Notes under the pieces: generated by a model | Databases searched by the model: none | Seen by the model: the letters and a program-made list of their open reading frames with translations, nothing else | Told to the model about the DNA's origin: nothing | Made by a program: the position numbers and the translations under genes | In this document: positions 36,789-49,700 of the stretch, piece after piece | Position numbering within the stretch: position 1 is the stretch's first letter | Layout: each line of letters begins with the position of its first letter | Assembly: GCA_963971285.1 (NCBI GenBank) | Contig: OZ020253.1 | Location: 17,620,528-17,684,527 of the forward strand | Length of the DNA: 64,000 nucleotides | Reading direction: 5' to 3' | From: Astropecten irregularis | Taxonomy: Eukaryota; Echinodermata; Asteroidea; Paxillosida; Astropectinidae

Positions 36789-37979
36789 AGAAGAGTTTGA
36801 AGATTTCTGAGAGGGTTTTCGAGGTAGAATTTTTTTTTTTTTTAGGATTTGGAAGGATTTTGAAGTTGTAGAGAATAGTGGCGTTTTTGTTGAGTTATTC
36901 ATTTAAGTAGGTCATATGTACATCAGCATGAAATTGAACAGTGCATGAGAATGATGAATCTATAGGAAGGAATACATTATGGCGGCGGCTAAAACATAAA
37001 GCGAACGGACTCAATAGCAGTATCCTCTCTGAGCACAAATATTCTCAAAAGTGTTGAATTCCTGTCGGTTGATGAAAGGGTGATTGAGAATACATGCATC
37101 CCATGCTACAAACGGCCCGAAGGGGGTTAATGTTGATGAAACAAAAATGTATACATGTTTTATGGCATTCCCCGTGCTTATATATACATGGGGATATCCT
37201 ATATGGGTTTCCCTGTTTCTTCTCGCCTCATCCTGGTGATAATGACAATTTCCCTGCACTTGTGGCTGTGCCGTGGCTACCTGACCACCTGCCAGTGTCA
37301 CCCTGTTTAGACAAGTGCAGTCATCCCTGTGCCTAGGTGTTTCACAGAGGGGAGAGAGACTGGCTGACAATGGAGTCCAGTCAGAATATATAAATCAGGC
37401 CGAGCTGTCAGCTGCTATTAACCAATATTAACTCTAACAAGACTGATGACTAATCATCCTCCCAAACCCATAGTTAAAGGGTCTCTGCAAAAGGAATATT
37501 ATGGCTTGAACGTGTGCCAAAAAGCAACTGTTTTATAGGGCCTGTGATTTTACCCACTTCCTCACACTGTTTCAGGGTTAACAACAGCTTTTTTGGTTTG
37601 CATGCCAATTAGAATTTCCATATTCATGAGCAAAACTGTGATGTCATCTGGGTATTTGAGAGCAGTAACCAAATTGATTTGTGCACAAAAAGTTAGTTGT
37701 TTTATAGGTTTTCTGACAGACCTGCTTGGCTGCTTCAAGTCTTTCATGGCCCGATGAACATAATCAAGAACGATCAATTTGATCATTTGCTGGTATTCAT
37801 GTTTATGTGTGCCATCAGTGACTGCGTGTACAAGCGAGTGCATGCCACAAGTCGACCCCAGGAGGGGGTTCTGTCTCTTCATCGGAGAAATTTCATAATT
37901 GGGATTGTTACTCAGATATTGCCTGCCTTAAAAATATGTCTCATACCAAACTAGAGATTCAATCAGAAGAGACCAATGT
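36789..37979. other. Gene-free stretch
   Basis: Unique sequence with a T run near 36831-36842. No exon or RNA gene recognised. Confidence 0.4.
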
Positions 37980-38422
37980 AAAAGGCCGTGTCCGAAACGG
38001 GCTTCCAGAGCTACGGCTAGGTCTATTGTCTTGGTGTCTCCACATATTTCCAATGGAGCTAAGACCTAGACCTAGCTCTAGACAACAGATTCTGGACGTG
38101 TCCAGAACGGACTTCCAGAGCTATACGGCTATGTCTATTGTCTTTGTGTCTCCACATATTTCCAATGGAGCTAAGACCTAGACCTAGCTCTAGACAACAG
38201 ATTTGGATGCAGCCTCACTACAAAGAATGTTTACAGACGTGGCATATCATTCTGAGCAGTGCCCTCATGAGCCGTTATATTGCAAGCTTGGATACCTCAA
38301 CCACTGTTGCGGTTAATATTTCTCGACTCAAAAAAATCCTAAGTGCGAACGGTGGTAAGATTGAAATTTGAAATTTAACCAAAGTCCCAGTTAAATTTCA
38401 GTCCAGTCCGAACGCGGCTTTA
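37980..38422. mobile_element. TIR element with internal tandem duplication
   Basis: The left end AAAGGCCGTGTCCGAAACG is inversely matched by GTCCGAACGCGGCTTTA at right. Inside, a ~110-bp unit is tandemly repeated (37988-38097, 38098-38204), each with CCACATATTTCCAATGGAGC and AAGACCTAGACCTAGCTCTA. Confidence 0.65.
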
Positions 38423-38639
38423 GGGGCTAGGGCCTACGTATTTAAATGACGTTTGCAAATTGCATCATTTGTTTTTCTGAAAAAGCTGGCTTTTCAGAGA
38501 CAATTTCCATTGATATAGGAATTATCATCAATTTGTGGTATGAAATATGGTTATTCTTTGAGCATGTTATGAATCTGTTGAATCGTTCATGGCAGGTTTA
38601 TCATGAAGTTGACAATATTCATTGTAGATTCTACCCCAT

Positions 38640-38665
38640 GTATTGGTATTGGTATTGGTATTGGT
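38640..38665 (+). repeat. (TATTGG)n microsatellite
   Basis: About four perfect TATTGG units. Confidence 0.8.
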
Positions 38666-39649
38666 GCATCTCAAATGTTTTGACAGGTGAATGGGTTTAC
38701 TGGTGGTTTGGGTTCTGATCAATGGTCTGGGTATAGGTTCATGTTCCCTTATACCAACAACATTCATCACATGCGGGATATAATGCAATGTGTGAGCTAG
38801 TCTGGCTCCGGATATGGTCTGCCCGTCCCCTTTAAGGTGTAAACGTCGTTTAACCTAAATTCTGACAGCCAGTCCCTGTGTTTCATTTGTGCTTTGGAGA
38901 TGTACTCCTTTTGTACACATTTGTAGAGTTGGGTGTGATTGGCCTAGCTTCAGCATCCGCTGTTACTCGTGCATGGCTTCACTTGCATCAGTGCAGCACC
39001 TGTTTCCACTTCCAGCACAGTAGCCCGGCTCCAGTCAGGTGGAATCTTCATTATTTCCCTCCATTTCTCCAAAGGAATAACATCATCGATTCGAGGGGAG
39101 AGAGAGAGAGAGGGGAGGGGGATGGGGGAGCGAACGGCCGGCGCGGCTGCCTGCCTCCGCTTGGCTCCCTGTCAGTATCCTCATTCTGGTCATTACGTTT
39201 TGGAGTCCTCGTTTAACAGAAGGCATCCTTCCTGCACGCGAGTAGCGATGTTTGCTTACATGGAATATTGGTCATATACCAGCCTGCTCAATTGCGCCCC
39301 ATAACCCCTCCAACTAACTCAAAATGCACACTTCCTATGTTTTGAAAAAAAAATCCCAGATTTGATGAAATTTGATATCAGTGAGTGTACACACAGAAAC
39401 ACCTGTCTGTATGATTAATTTGTCTGGTGAGGCTGGAGCAGTCAAAACAAACTTTATACTTGGTTACGTGCGCGAGATGCCCCCACAATCCATGCGACAT
39501 CGTGGCCCGTCCCTTCACATAAGAGCTATAGTAAGATGGAGCTTAACTCAAGTTCTCTAGAAGGTAATTGTCTGTAGCTTCAATATGAGGTGCTTCTAAT
39601 GATTTGGTGCTTTTTGTCTTGCCTTCTTTCAGTCTGACGGCTGAGATCA

Positions 39650-39745
39650 TATAAATTGCTGCAAACTGATCATCAGCCAAAATGACCAGAAATATATCAA
39701 ATGCTTAGATTGGGAGGGCCTGACGCGTTTCGATCCTAACATTTG
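39650..39745 (-). repeat. Interspersed repeat family I
   Basis: AATTGCTGCAAACTGATCAT, CAGCCAAAATGACC, AATATATCAAATGCTTA and GGGCCTGACGCGTTTCGATC: the inverse of 28876-28980. Confidence 0.6.
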
Positions 39746-40840
39746 AAAAAATTCGAAATAATCTTTCCTGAATTGACCGACATCACAAGAGTGATTGATG
39801 GGCAAGGAACGGGGCACTTGTTGCCCTGAGATTCATCTTCACAGTCATGGTGTGGACGCAACCATGGTCGTCCATGACGCAACCGAGCTTGAACTTCGTG
39901 TCTATATAGTATAACTCTTCAATCTTTACATGGATTGTCTCTTGTAACCATTGTCATATGCAGTAAACTTGCGTTGTGACATCGCACTATGCTTAGTACT
40001 TCTGTAGTTCAAATTGATATAGCCTTTTATGAAATGAACCTGTGGTCCGTTGTCGTTGGGGTAATATGTGGAATCTTAAGGCTCTTAACCGGATCGAGTG
40101 CTCAGCCTTGTTTTTGTTTTCAAGGATGGGTTGGGAGACCACGGCCACGCCCAGTTTTAGTTCAGCACTCCTAGAACAAAGCTTTTGGGTGTGACTGTGT
40201 ATCCCGAGGTTGAAAATGATTTCTGATTGTGCCTTCCCAACGTATAGAAACGTACATCCACTGAATCCTCCTTCCCAGGGAAGCTCTACTTCATTTACAC
40301 AGTATACATGTTTGGAGCTATAATAATGGGCTGTTTCAGATCTAAGTAGACACGGTGTTCTAAAGGACTATTTGGCTCAAATTCATTCAAACTCAAATTC
40401 AAGGAACAAAAATAATTGAAGGTAAACAAAAATACCACCAAAATCTCAACTGAATTGGCAAAAAAAAAAAGTGCATGTAACTTTGTCTGGGTGACTCTGG
40501 AGACATTGACATGCAGCTACGGTCGACTCAGTAGACAGGGAGGGCCGTCCAACAGGGAGACGTGTCTGCCCCGTGTATGGTATAGGCCTACGTTATTATT
40601 GAGCGTCGTCGTTGTACCGCATGATAGTCCGGGATCGTAGTGGCCTGCCTGGGGTAGGTACGTTCGGAGCTATACACGCCCTGGGCACACACAGTGTCGC
40701 GTTTCCTGGCATCGAACGAGACATGCAGGAAAAATCCATACTCTGGATCAGACCAACAAGGGAAAAAAATAATAAATAAATATAAAACATGATAATATCT
40801 GAAATTGAGCTAATGTTATCGAAAAGCTCGTGGTTTATGT

Positions 40841-40960
40841 TTAAAGGTATGATCATACTTTGGTTTTTATCAAAGAAATACAGATTCATGGGCAAAAATA
40901 TCAAGACAGATCATAGGCCTATACAGTAACTGTCATCTGTGAAAATTTCAGTTCCATATT
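40841..40960 (+). mobile_element. Family A MITE, 5' part only
   Basis: Begins TTAAAGGTATGATCATACTT and runs to GAAAATTTCAGTTCCATA, where it is cut by the tRNA-like SINE that starts at 40966. Confidence 0.65.
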
Positions 40961-40965
40961 TCATG

Positions 40966-41045
40966 GACATGCTGGATGGCTCAGTTGGTAGAGCGCCTGT
41001 ACGGTATTCAGGAGGTCGCCGGTTCGAATCTCGCTCCAGCCTTTC
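40966..41045 (+). mobile_element. tRNA-derived SINE head
   Basis: It reads GCTGGATGGCTCAGTTGGTA and GAGCGCCTGTACGGTATTC, then GGTCGCCGGTTCGAATC. A and B boxes are intact and the acceptor arms pair (GCTGGA/TCCAGC). The anticodon loop lacks the universal T33 and the T stem has a mismatch. It shares its sequence with pieces at 4390-4500 and 21355-21395, so it is repeat-derived rather than a functional tRNA. Confidence 0.7.
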
Positions 41046-41888
41046 AATGAATATGATTTTAACGATGTTTACAAGCAAACAAGCCAACACATTATTCCAA
41101 GAGGGAAAGGCAAGCACGTGAGATATAGGGAATAAACCAAACGAAAGACTCGCAAGTTTCATCGAAGACGTGTTGCCAAAGTTTCAAAGAAACGCATAGG
41201 GGTGAACGGCCGAGCATCAGGCACTTCACAGTGTACGGCGCCTCGGTCAGCAACTCAGCATAAGTTTGAACAATTGCGAGGTATATGTTTGATCATTATT
41301 TCAGTATCGTGTGAACTTTTATTCGTTCGAGGAGTACTCGCAGTTTTGAACTTGAACAGGCGATATTTCCGTGAGAGCCCGTGACCAACAGCGAGGAGAT
41401 ATACTGTATAGCGTATACCGTGTCACTGAAGTATGTTCTGTGAAACTAAAGCAGTTGAAAGCATATTGGCTTTACTGTAAAGCTGGATTGCCTGAATTCG
41501 GTCGAAAGGGTTGACGACAAATTCTTGTGATCCATCGAATTTACAAAGTCTGCATGTGTATTTGTGTATGGAAATACAAAAGATGCATGATATCTGATTG
41601 GAATTTTGCTGATTACTAAGCTGGGGTAGTTTTTCTTTTTTATTAATTTTTCTTATTAGATTAACTACCGACATACCTGCATGTATTTTCGGGGGCATCG
41701 ACTGAAAGTTAATACGATTTTTCATATTTTGTTTTATATGAAATTTGAAATGAAATGGTATTTTTCTGTGTTCTTTCACGTTAAGTGGGGAATTGCATCT
41801 GTAATACATTGACAGCATGTCCATTGAGTGAAGTAGCTTACAGTAATAATGAACGTCATACGAATTTAAATGTCCATAAAGATCTTCG

Positions 41889-42238
41889 TTAAATGTGCTG
41901 TCATACTTTGGTAGCATACCGAAAACGGAAATCTTCACAGATTTATACCTATAACTCAGTTACAGGGTTTAAAGATGGTGATGGTAGAAACATACCGTTA
42001 AAATTCATCTGCCTGAAATGCTGCATTTATCCAGAAAACAGTTAAACAGATTACCCAAAACAATTTCGATCTTTTAAAGATAAACAATAATGGTGTAACG
42101 ATTTGTAAAAAAATACTATAGGCGTTTTTCACCGTTTTTGTTTTAATATACTGGGCACCGTATTGGACTGGTCATTTCACAGATGACTGTCACTGCATTT
42201 CTTTGACAAAAACCAAAGTGATGTGATATTACGTTTAA
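41889..42238 (-). mobile_element. TTAA-flanked MITE, family A, full copy
   Basis: Reverse-oriented copy. It starts TTAAATGTGCTGTCATACTT on the plus strand, ends GACAAAAACCAAAGTG...ACGTTTAA, 350 bp. Facing the truncated copy at 40841, the two form an inverted pair around 0.9 kb of unique DNA. Confidence 0.75.
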
Positions 42239-44247
42239 CCACGGAGAAATACAAGGAATATAATAGTATTTCAGTTCCTTGCAGACAGCAAGGAGTTCAT
42301 GTCTTCGTTTTGTTGGACAAATTGTGAAATTAAAACTTACATTATGTTATTAAGATGAAGGAATATTGGAACAGATTTAACCTAAAACCTATAGGTTGTG
42401 AGGATTATTATGGTACACGCCTCTGATTAAAATTTTACATACCGGTACTCCTAAAGCCATATAATTTATTTCATGTTTCCAGATATTTGAAATGTGTGTC
42501 ATATCATGTCGATGGTAGATCATACACAGAAGAATTTTGTGCCGTGACTTTACCAATCATGCACTCCCCTTTAAGCCTTGGTTACTTAAATCTCCATCGA
42601 ATTCACTAAGTAGAGAGAAAGTAAATGAACCATGCGCACTTATGAAGAATACAGAAAAACAAGCGAAGCTCCTGGAACTTAACACAATGCAATACCCATG
42701 TCGCAATGTCTATGTGTTAAATTCAATGTAATTTGTCTTTTATAATGGCTATGGATCTAATCGTTGGTTATGAAAAAAATATTGGCCTGGATTTCAGGGT
42801 TTACTTGAAAATTATTCCATTAAGTGTGGGGATTTACAAACACAGGCCACATGCTGTTTCAATGTGTGCTCGGATACAAGTCGCCATGTTAAAATATTGA
42901 TCCGACATGAATAGGGAGGAACGTCTAAATGGACAAGCCTAATCCAATTACGAGATACGAAATGACAATCCCGTTGAAAATGAGCCTCGCCAAAAAACAG
43001 ATAATTCCTTTGCAAAAATTTCCCCTCTCTGTAGTCTTTTCTCCCCTAAACAAGTCCAATGACGCATGCATGTTGAGATAGTGGACGGGGTAGAGCGAGC
43101 GACTGGGACCGAGGGAGGGGGAAACGGGCATTGTTCCCCCCGATGAAAAGAGACTGCAATTTACGGTGCAGGCGAAATCAAGTTGCGGAACAAATGCGTA
43201 TAGAGAGAGATTCACCCGCGCGCCTGGCTTCGCTCTTAACATATCCCTTGCAAAATAGACAAGGAGGAGGGGGGAAATGCCCTTGTATACGTGACGTTCA
43301 CAGACTATTCAGCTGTAAATATTACTTTTTCAGCTTTCGGATTTGTATCCACCGAGAGAAAATTCATTCTTCCCCTTTCGTCTCTTACTGAAAAGATTAA
43401 CATCCCCAGTGTATGCAAAGCTATTTGTATATCGCGGATGCCTTTTAAGCGTGTTTTGCATGCAGCGTGGAGATGGAAGACGATATCTTTTTTTTTTTTT
43501 TATTTCTTGAGACGGTAAACAACGGTGTTTTCCATGGGGATCATTTGATGGTAATATTCCCTCGTGATGGTTTATCTAGGAGAGCATTCCATGTCATAAT
43601 TGTTGTTTTGAACAATCCACGTCCATATACGTCCCCCTTTGTGTCCAGCAGTAGTTGCTGTCCAATTGTTGTGTCTGCAATTGCTAAAATGAAATTTCAG
43701 TAGATGAATAGAGAGACTTGGAGAGAGAAAGCCAAATTGAAGATCCATCGCTGCAATTTGCTTCGTCGCTTGGAAATTGACTATCATATTAAATGCGTAT
43801 CGTATTAAATGCGATTTTCGTAAAGATAACACATTGTGGGTAAAGGACACCGGTTCATGATGATATGATGTTTCACATGAAGTTGTAAGTAGTTAAAGTG
43901 ATGAAGTGTGGACCATCTTCATCGAAATAATTATTCATTAAAGGTACTCCGTTTGTCAGAAATATCGATTCCAATCATATAGTTTGAAAAATGCTGATTA
44001 CTGAACTAAGCTGTGAGCGTTTTATCAAAATCGGTGTTCACGTGTTCTACAAAAACAACACAAAAACGATGAACTTTGTGTGTTTGAAAGCGACTTAAAG
44101 GTATAATAATTCAACGGTAAAGGTCACAGAGCAGCACTCGCACTTTGTCTGATCCAATATGTTCATGAAATTATAACATGTGAGAATTTGTGCTCATCTG
44201 AGTCACGAGAAAACCCGACTCAATTTTTCTTATAAAACACAAAGAAT
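42239..44247. other. Gene-free stretch with a GC-richer unique block
   Basis: Bases about 42930-43260 are repeat-free, GC-richer than surroundings and open in several frames. A candidate conserved non-coding element or unrecognised exon. A T run lies at 43487-43503. Confidence 0.35.
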
Positions 44248-44427
44248 GGTTTCGATCTTACCCCGAGATCAAAACTGTTTTCAGTCTTTGATTTACTTAT
44301 TTCTGGAAAAATACATCATTTCAGGCAGAAAAATTGTAACGGGTTGTTTCTACCTGCACCATCTTCATACTCTGAAAGCTATAGTAAATATGTGAACACT
44401 TTTCTTTGGGTAGTATAATCACTTTAA
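44248..44427 (+). mobile_element. Family A MITE, 3' half
   Basis: TTACCCCGAGATCAAAACTG, TTTCTGGAAAAATACATCAT, TTTCAGGCAGAAAAATTGTA; ends ATCACTTTAA. Confidence 0.6.
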
Positions 44428-45215
44428 TTGCAATTGCTGCGAGCGAAATAGCTGACGTGATTTGTTATTTTTTCAGATGTAATCTATTTTTACTTAATAC
44501 AACATTTCGGAAGTTAACTATCCACAGAGATATAGATTGTTTGAAATAAGTAGTAAGCATTTATAGGCCTATTCAGTAGACAGGTTAGCATATGAAAGTG
44601 GACATTTAGAGAGAAATCGGGAATTAAGGAGACAATTTGATGTCTCCCTATAAGGTATCAGCTACCTTTTATAGACATATTTTTAGTGTCCATATTTTAA
44701 TGGAAGACAGAGAATGCTCTCAATAAGAACACCTGTCAATTTCAAGTTCATTAGTTTGGAGGATGTTAAGAAACGTGCACGACCCTATGGGATGTCTCCC
44801 TTAAAGTACCCATCCAGGGTAATATAACTTGAACTGATATCCTTGTCGATTATGTAGGGTACTCTATCTTTAAGACCTACATCACTGTGTCGTTGAGGGG
44901 ACACAGACTGTTGATAGATTTCGTTTTATAAGAATCTCCTATCACTTGGCCTTAAGTGGGCCAATGAGAATGATGGCTACAGAAAAAAAAGGGAATACAC
45001 GAAGGAAAAAAAAAAAGAAAGCTTAGAAGATAGTAAGCTGCATGTTGGTGGGCCTATTTTCTTCGGCTTGATATATGTCTCAGGCTGGCAGTTGGGATAT
45101 GAAAGGAGAGGGGTACAAGTATGTGACAGTGCGTAGGAAGAAGCCAGATGAACGGATCGAAGGAAATGACTCTGCAGCAGTGACTGTGTGGGGTGAGAAT
45201 TAGATGAAGGGCGAG

Positions 45216-45915
45216 TTGTCCCACATAGCCGACCCATCGTTCCACACCGTTGTCCCATCTAGCAGACCCATCGTTCCACACCGTTGTCCCACCTAGCAGA
45301 CCCATCGTTCCATACCGTTGTCCCACCTAGGCGACCCATCGTTCCATACCGTTGTCCCACCTAGGCGACCCATAGTTCCACACCGTTGTCCCACCTAGCC
45401 GACCCATCATTCCACACCATTGTCCCACCTAGCCGACCCATCCTTCTCTACCGTTGTCCCACCTAGCCGACCCATCGTCCCACACCGTTGTCCCACCTAG
45501 CCGACCCATCGTTCCACACCGTTGTGCCACCTAGGCGACCCATAGTTCCACACCGTTGTCCTGCACCTAGACGACCCATCGTTCCATACCGTTGTCCCAC
45601 CTAGCCGACCCATCCTTCTCTACCGTTGTCCCACCTAGCAGACCCATCGTTCCTCACCGTTGTCCCACCTAGCCGACCCATCGTTCCACACCGTTGTCCC
45701 ACCTAGCCGGCCCATCGTTCCTCACCGTTGTCCCACCTTGCCGACCCATAGTTCCACACCGTTGTCCCACCTAGGCGACCCATCGTTCCATACCGTTGTC
45801 CCACCTAGCCGACCCATCGTTCCACACCGTTGTCCCACCTAGCCGACCCATGGTTCCACACCGTTGTCCCACCTAGCCGACCCATCGTTCCACACCGTTG
45901 TCCCAGCCATAGCCG
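45216..45915 (+). repeat. 34-bp minisatellite, about 20 units
   Basis: The unit is GTTCCACACCGTTGTCCCAC followed by CTAGCCGACCCATC. Variants ATAGTTCC, CCTTCTCTACC, GGCGACC and GCAGACC recur in a higher-order order (about 45303-45470 resembles 45530-45640). Units are contiguous without unique spacers. At 34 bp it shifts frame each unit, so short open stretches across it are not genes. Confidence 0.9.
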
Positions 45916-45929
45916 ATTCGCTGTCTCCA

Positions 45930-46512
45930 AATAGCAGTTCCGTCATCCCATCTATAACCGATCCGCAGTCTCACCTATACCGATCCGTTTTCCCACCAGG
46001 CCGATAGTCCTTATCCCTTAGGTGACACGTCTATAGGTATACAGGGGCAACGTGATACCATTTAAGCACACCTACCTCTGTAATATTTGTAGAAAATTCC
46101 CAGTGCAGAACTCGATATTATATGCAGCGGTAAGAGTCAAAGTGCACAAACTGTGGACAGCCTATAATTCCACATAAGTGGTGGGTTTCCATGTGGATCT
46201 TGAAGTTTATCAACCATCTTTATAATAGCAGAGACTCTTGTTTGTGGTACTTCTCTTAGCCAACGAGTGAGTTGGAATACTTGTGATGTTAAAATTATTG
46301 AAGTGATGTTTGATAAGCTTTCCTGGGCTTTAATTGCAGTAGGAGATAGACTGTCAACTTGGTATAGTTGTGGACTTGCGGTGTTTCTTCCACGCATGAG
46401 TGATCATTTGGCTGATAAGGGAACAAGGTGGAATTTTGTAAAGAACGTTGAGATTCCGACGCCATACGCTATGATTTGATATGACTTTATTAAAAGCAGT
46501 TATTCTATTCTA
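45930..46512. other. Decayed flank of the 34-bp array and unique DNA
   Basis: Up to about 46005 further CCGATCCG.TTTCCCACC words look like decayed array units. The rest is unique; no gene recognised. Confidence 0.4.
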
Positions 46513-46727
46513 TGGGCGTTTACGAATCGGAGGCTCGGGCTCAGGCTCAGGCTCCAGCTCGTGGTTTTTCATTGAAGCTGAAGCTCTGTTTTCCTTTTCA
46601 AACCAGAGCATCTACTTCAGAACCGCAGCCCAAAGCCTCTATTTTGATACCCGCTATTTTAGAATAGATTCACGAAACTTAAGCCGGAGCCTGAAACGGA
46701 GCCTGAGCCTCCGTTTCGCAAACGCAC
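46513..46727. mobile_element. Palindromic MITE, family F, full copy
   Basis: GGCGTTTACGAATCGGAGGC and CTCAGGCTCAGGCTC at left, GAGCCTGAGCCTCCGTTTCG and CAAACGC at right; the middle contains GAAGCTGAAGCTCTGTTTTC. Confidence 0.8.
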
Positions 46728-49700
46728 TGTTTCCTACATGGTGACCTTAATTGAAATTCAGAGCTGGTTGTTGTTCCCAAGTGAAGTTGTCTGATATCTG
46801 AAATCCATTTAAACCACAGGAAAACAAATACATCACATTGGACTTCATGGGATATGAATATAGTATAGTCTAGAACGGGTTCCATTCAACTGTCCATGTT
46901 GATTTTTATTTTCTTGGGGTTATCACTGCTGCTCACCGATTTGGAAGATGTTGAGCCTGTTTGTTTCACGCACAAGATCACGGCTCCTATTGATCCTGCT
47001 GATCCCGATCCCATTTTAGCGTATCCTGCATGGGACGTGGATCTTCAGATATGGGATCCCGTGCGATAAACAAACAGGCCATATTACTTCTCCATTCTCC
47101 GGATTTTTCAAACGTAAAAAAAAACCCCCACATAAATATCCGCGTGATTGTATGAAATACACTTTCTCTCATTCAGTTACATAAAGCACGGTCTATACTG
47201 TATGTTGAGCGGATACCCTATCCGATTTCATTTATCTGTCTGTGCTTGGGATGTATATTTCTGCTTCTTCAGGTTTTTTTTTTTCTGGAAGGAAGGGGGG
47301 ATGAGTGGAACTCCTTAAAGAATAATCAATGATAAAGGCTCTCCAGGGATTTTGGCGTCCTCCATCAGCGCTCATCGAAGACTATACGGCAGCATCATTA
47401 CTCCGTATAAAACACGGCGCAATCTCCCTGATGATGCGATAAGTAATTTACTGATTTGTTTTCCCCCGTAACGAGAAAGTCCTTCCGCGGTGTTTTTCTT
47501 GGCTTATTCACCGGGTACACTTATTGTCTCACGGATTACCGGGCGAAGTAACCGAGCCCAACGGGATGACGGACCGATGGCATTTTGATCGAGTAACACG
47601 ATCTTTCGGAGGCAAAGCTGTCATGTCGACATAATCCCAACCTTTTCCCTACCATTCTCTTAAATTAATGAATAATGAGAGAGCAGTCAAAGCAAATAGG
47701 TAAAAGGATATTGATAACGAAGAAATGGTATCTCGTCTTTCTTGATTCTCTTTTTTTTTCTTTGGCATGGTCTTCTTCTTCTCCTTGTCTAGGAGAAGTT
47801 CTAGTGCCCCAATATCTGTGATTAAATTCATGTCATCGGTGGCTGAGTCGACCTGGCGCGGTCGGGGGACGTGCGGGTAGAGCGCTGCGGCGCCCGGTGC
47901 TGTCTTCGCCATTGCTCACCCTGGCCTGCGATGCTGTCAGCGAACTCGACGTGATGAGGAAAAAAACTGTATACCGTAGTCCAACCGGTGCTCGTATATA
48001 CAATTTTTGGCAATGTTCAATGCATGGGCTCCATCCAGTCATCAGTTAAAGTAGAAATTCCCCCCTTCACCAGAAGAGTTCATGTTTTACTCGCGGCGAT
48101 AATTTAACATTTTGTTGGGAAAAGTATGAATGTATAATACTCATGAAAAGGACATGAAGTTCGATATTGGACAATGTGTTAGAAGCATTTCAGCACAATA
48201 TTTTTTAAATCCATTTCTTGTTAGGCCCTCTAGCAGGTATTTGTGGCCGCAGACACTAAAAATAGATCGGCATGTTTACCTCTAAGAGCAAGACGATAGT
48301 ATAAAATGCGAAAACTTGTTAATGAAAATAAACGATCCGAGTTTAGGTGGTGTGGTCCTATGTTTTATTTAAAATTGAACCGGCGAAGCTTGTTGTAGTA
48401 TTGTTTGCCATGGGTGCCGATACGTAATATGAGCGCTGTAGGCCTACACATTGGCCGTGTAATACACTCAAGTAAAATTGCATTGGGAGAGGGGTCACTC
48501 CGGTGGGACTCGAACCCTCAACCTTATTTCTCTCTATATACCCCGTCCAGCATCAGCCTGACCGTCTGGCTTGCTTAATATCATCTGGCGTAGCAGGTAA
48601 TTTAGTCCATCAGTATAGTGCACCCTGATCCGGTGTGTATGTTACCCAGTATCATGCAATCACTCCGGTAATGAACGCGAGGGGAGGAGGCGTGATCAAC
48701 AAGCAGGCAGAATAATATGGAACGGAATACCGGATTGAACTTTGGGTCTGAAACATAGCTATACCAAGTTGCATGTACTGACTGTGCTGTGCTATCAGCC
48801 GGGCACGTCCGATATCTTTAATCCAGGCCCAGCATATCCTAGACACGAAGTCCAACGCACGGAATCGGATGTTTCAACAGCACTTATTCCATTGGTGCCA
48901 CAGGAATGATCCCCTCCCTGTATATCAGCGCAAAGCGAAGAGGGAAATTCGATGAAATTAGTCGGCCTACTTGCCCCCCCCCCTAAATTCGATTCAGGCA
49001 ATTTAAGTAGACCAGACAACTGTTATCTGTCCGCGCTGCCATGGTCGGGTATCCAAACAGAAATGTAATTTGCGTCGAGGGGTTTTCAGTGACGCTTTTT
49101 TTTTCGCCCTGTCCGTGAATGATACCGGACCTGGGAAACCCAGCCAGGAGTTTCTTTCAGCAAGATGTACACTGGCACTGCTCTCAACTGTCGCTTAATC
49201 TTCCACAAGACACAAGTATCCGTACACTGGATATACCTATGGGTCTACCTTTGCTTGTACGTTGACGAGTTTGAAAATGCTTCAATATCATCAACGTGTT
49301 CGTGTTACTAGAAAATAGTCTTGCCCCATAGGAGTGCAATCATCTGTTAGTTGAGATGATTGCACCATGGGACCTAGAAGTGTATAAAGCCAAAGTGTAG
49401 AGAACCAATACCAAATTGGGCAATTCCACGGTAACGTAAGTTGCCTGTTATAAGTGACTTTGACCTATTCCTTGATCAATCATTCTTGAAATACTCCTAT
49501 TTTACAAATGTTTGATTGGAATCAGCAAGTATACCAGCTTGATCCCTTGACATGCATGCAAATGGACAACTTAAAAAAACGTTACAAAAATGTCCCCAAC
49601 CCGTGGAAATGCACATATTCCTGTTGGATGTCTTTTCTTATTATACTAGTCGCGATCTTATGGCGTGACCACTTCATGATTGTCCGTATATATATCTTGG

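Larger units (their letters stand above)
38423..40840. other. Gene-free stretch
   Basis: Holds a (TATTGG)n microsatellite at 38640-38665, a GAGAGA run near 39100-39115, and a family I repeat at 39650-39745. No coding exon recognised. Confidence 0.4.

Noticed and set aside
40966-41037. Functional tRNA gene
   Set aside because: The anticodon loop lacks T33, stems carry mismatches, and the same sequence recurs in pieces at other loci, so it is SINE-derived.
45216-45915. CRISPR-like array of ~34-bp direct repeats
   Set aside because: Units are contiguous with no unique spacers, variants are gradual, and the genome is animal; this is a minisatellite.
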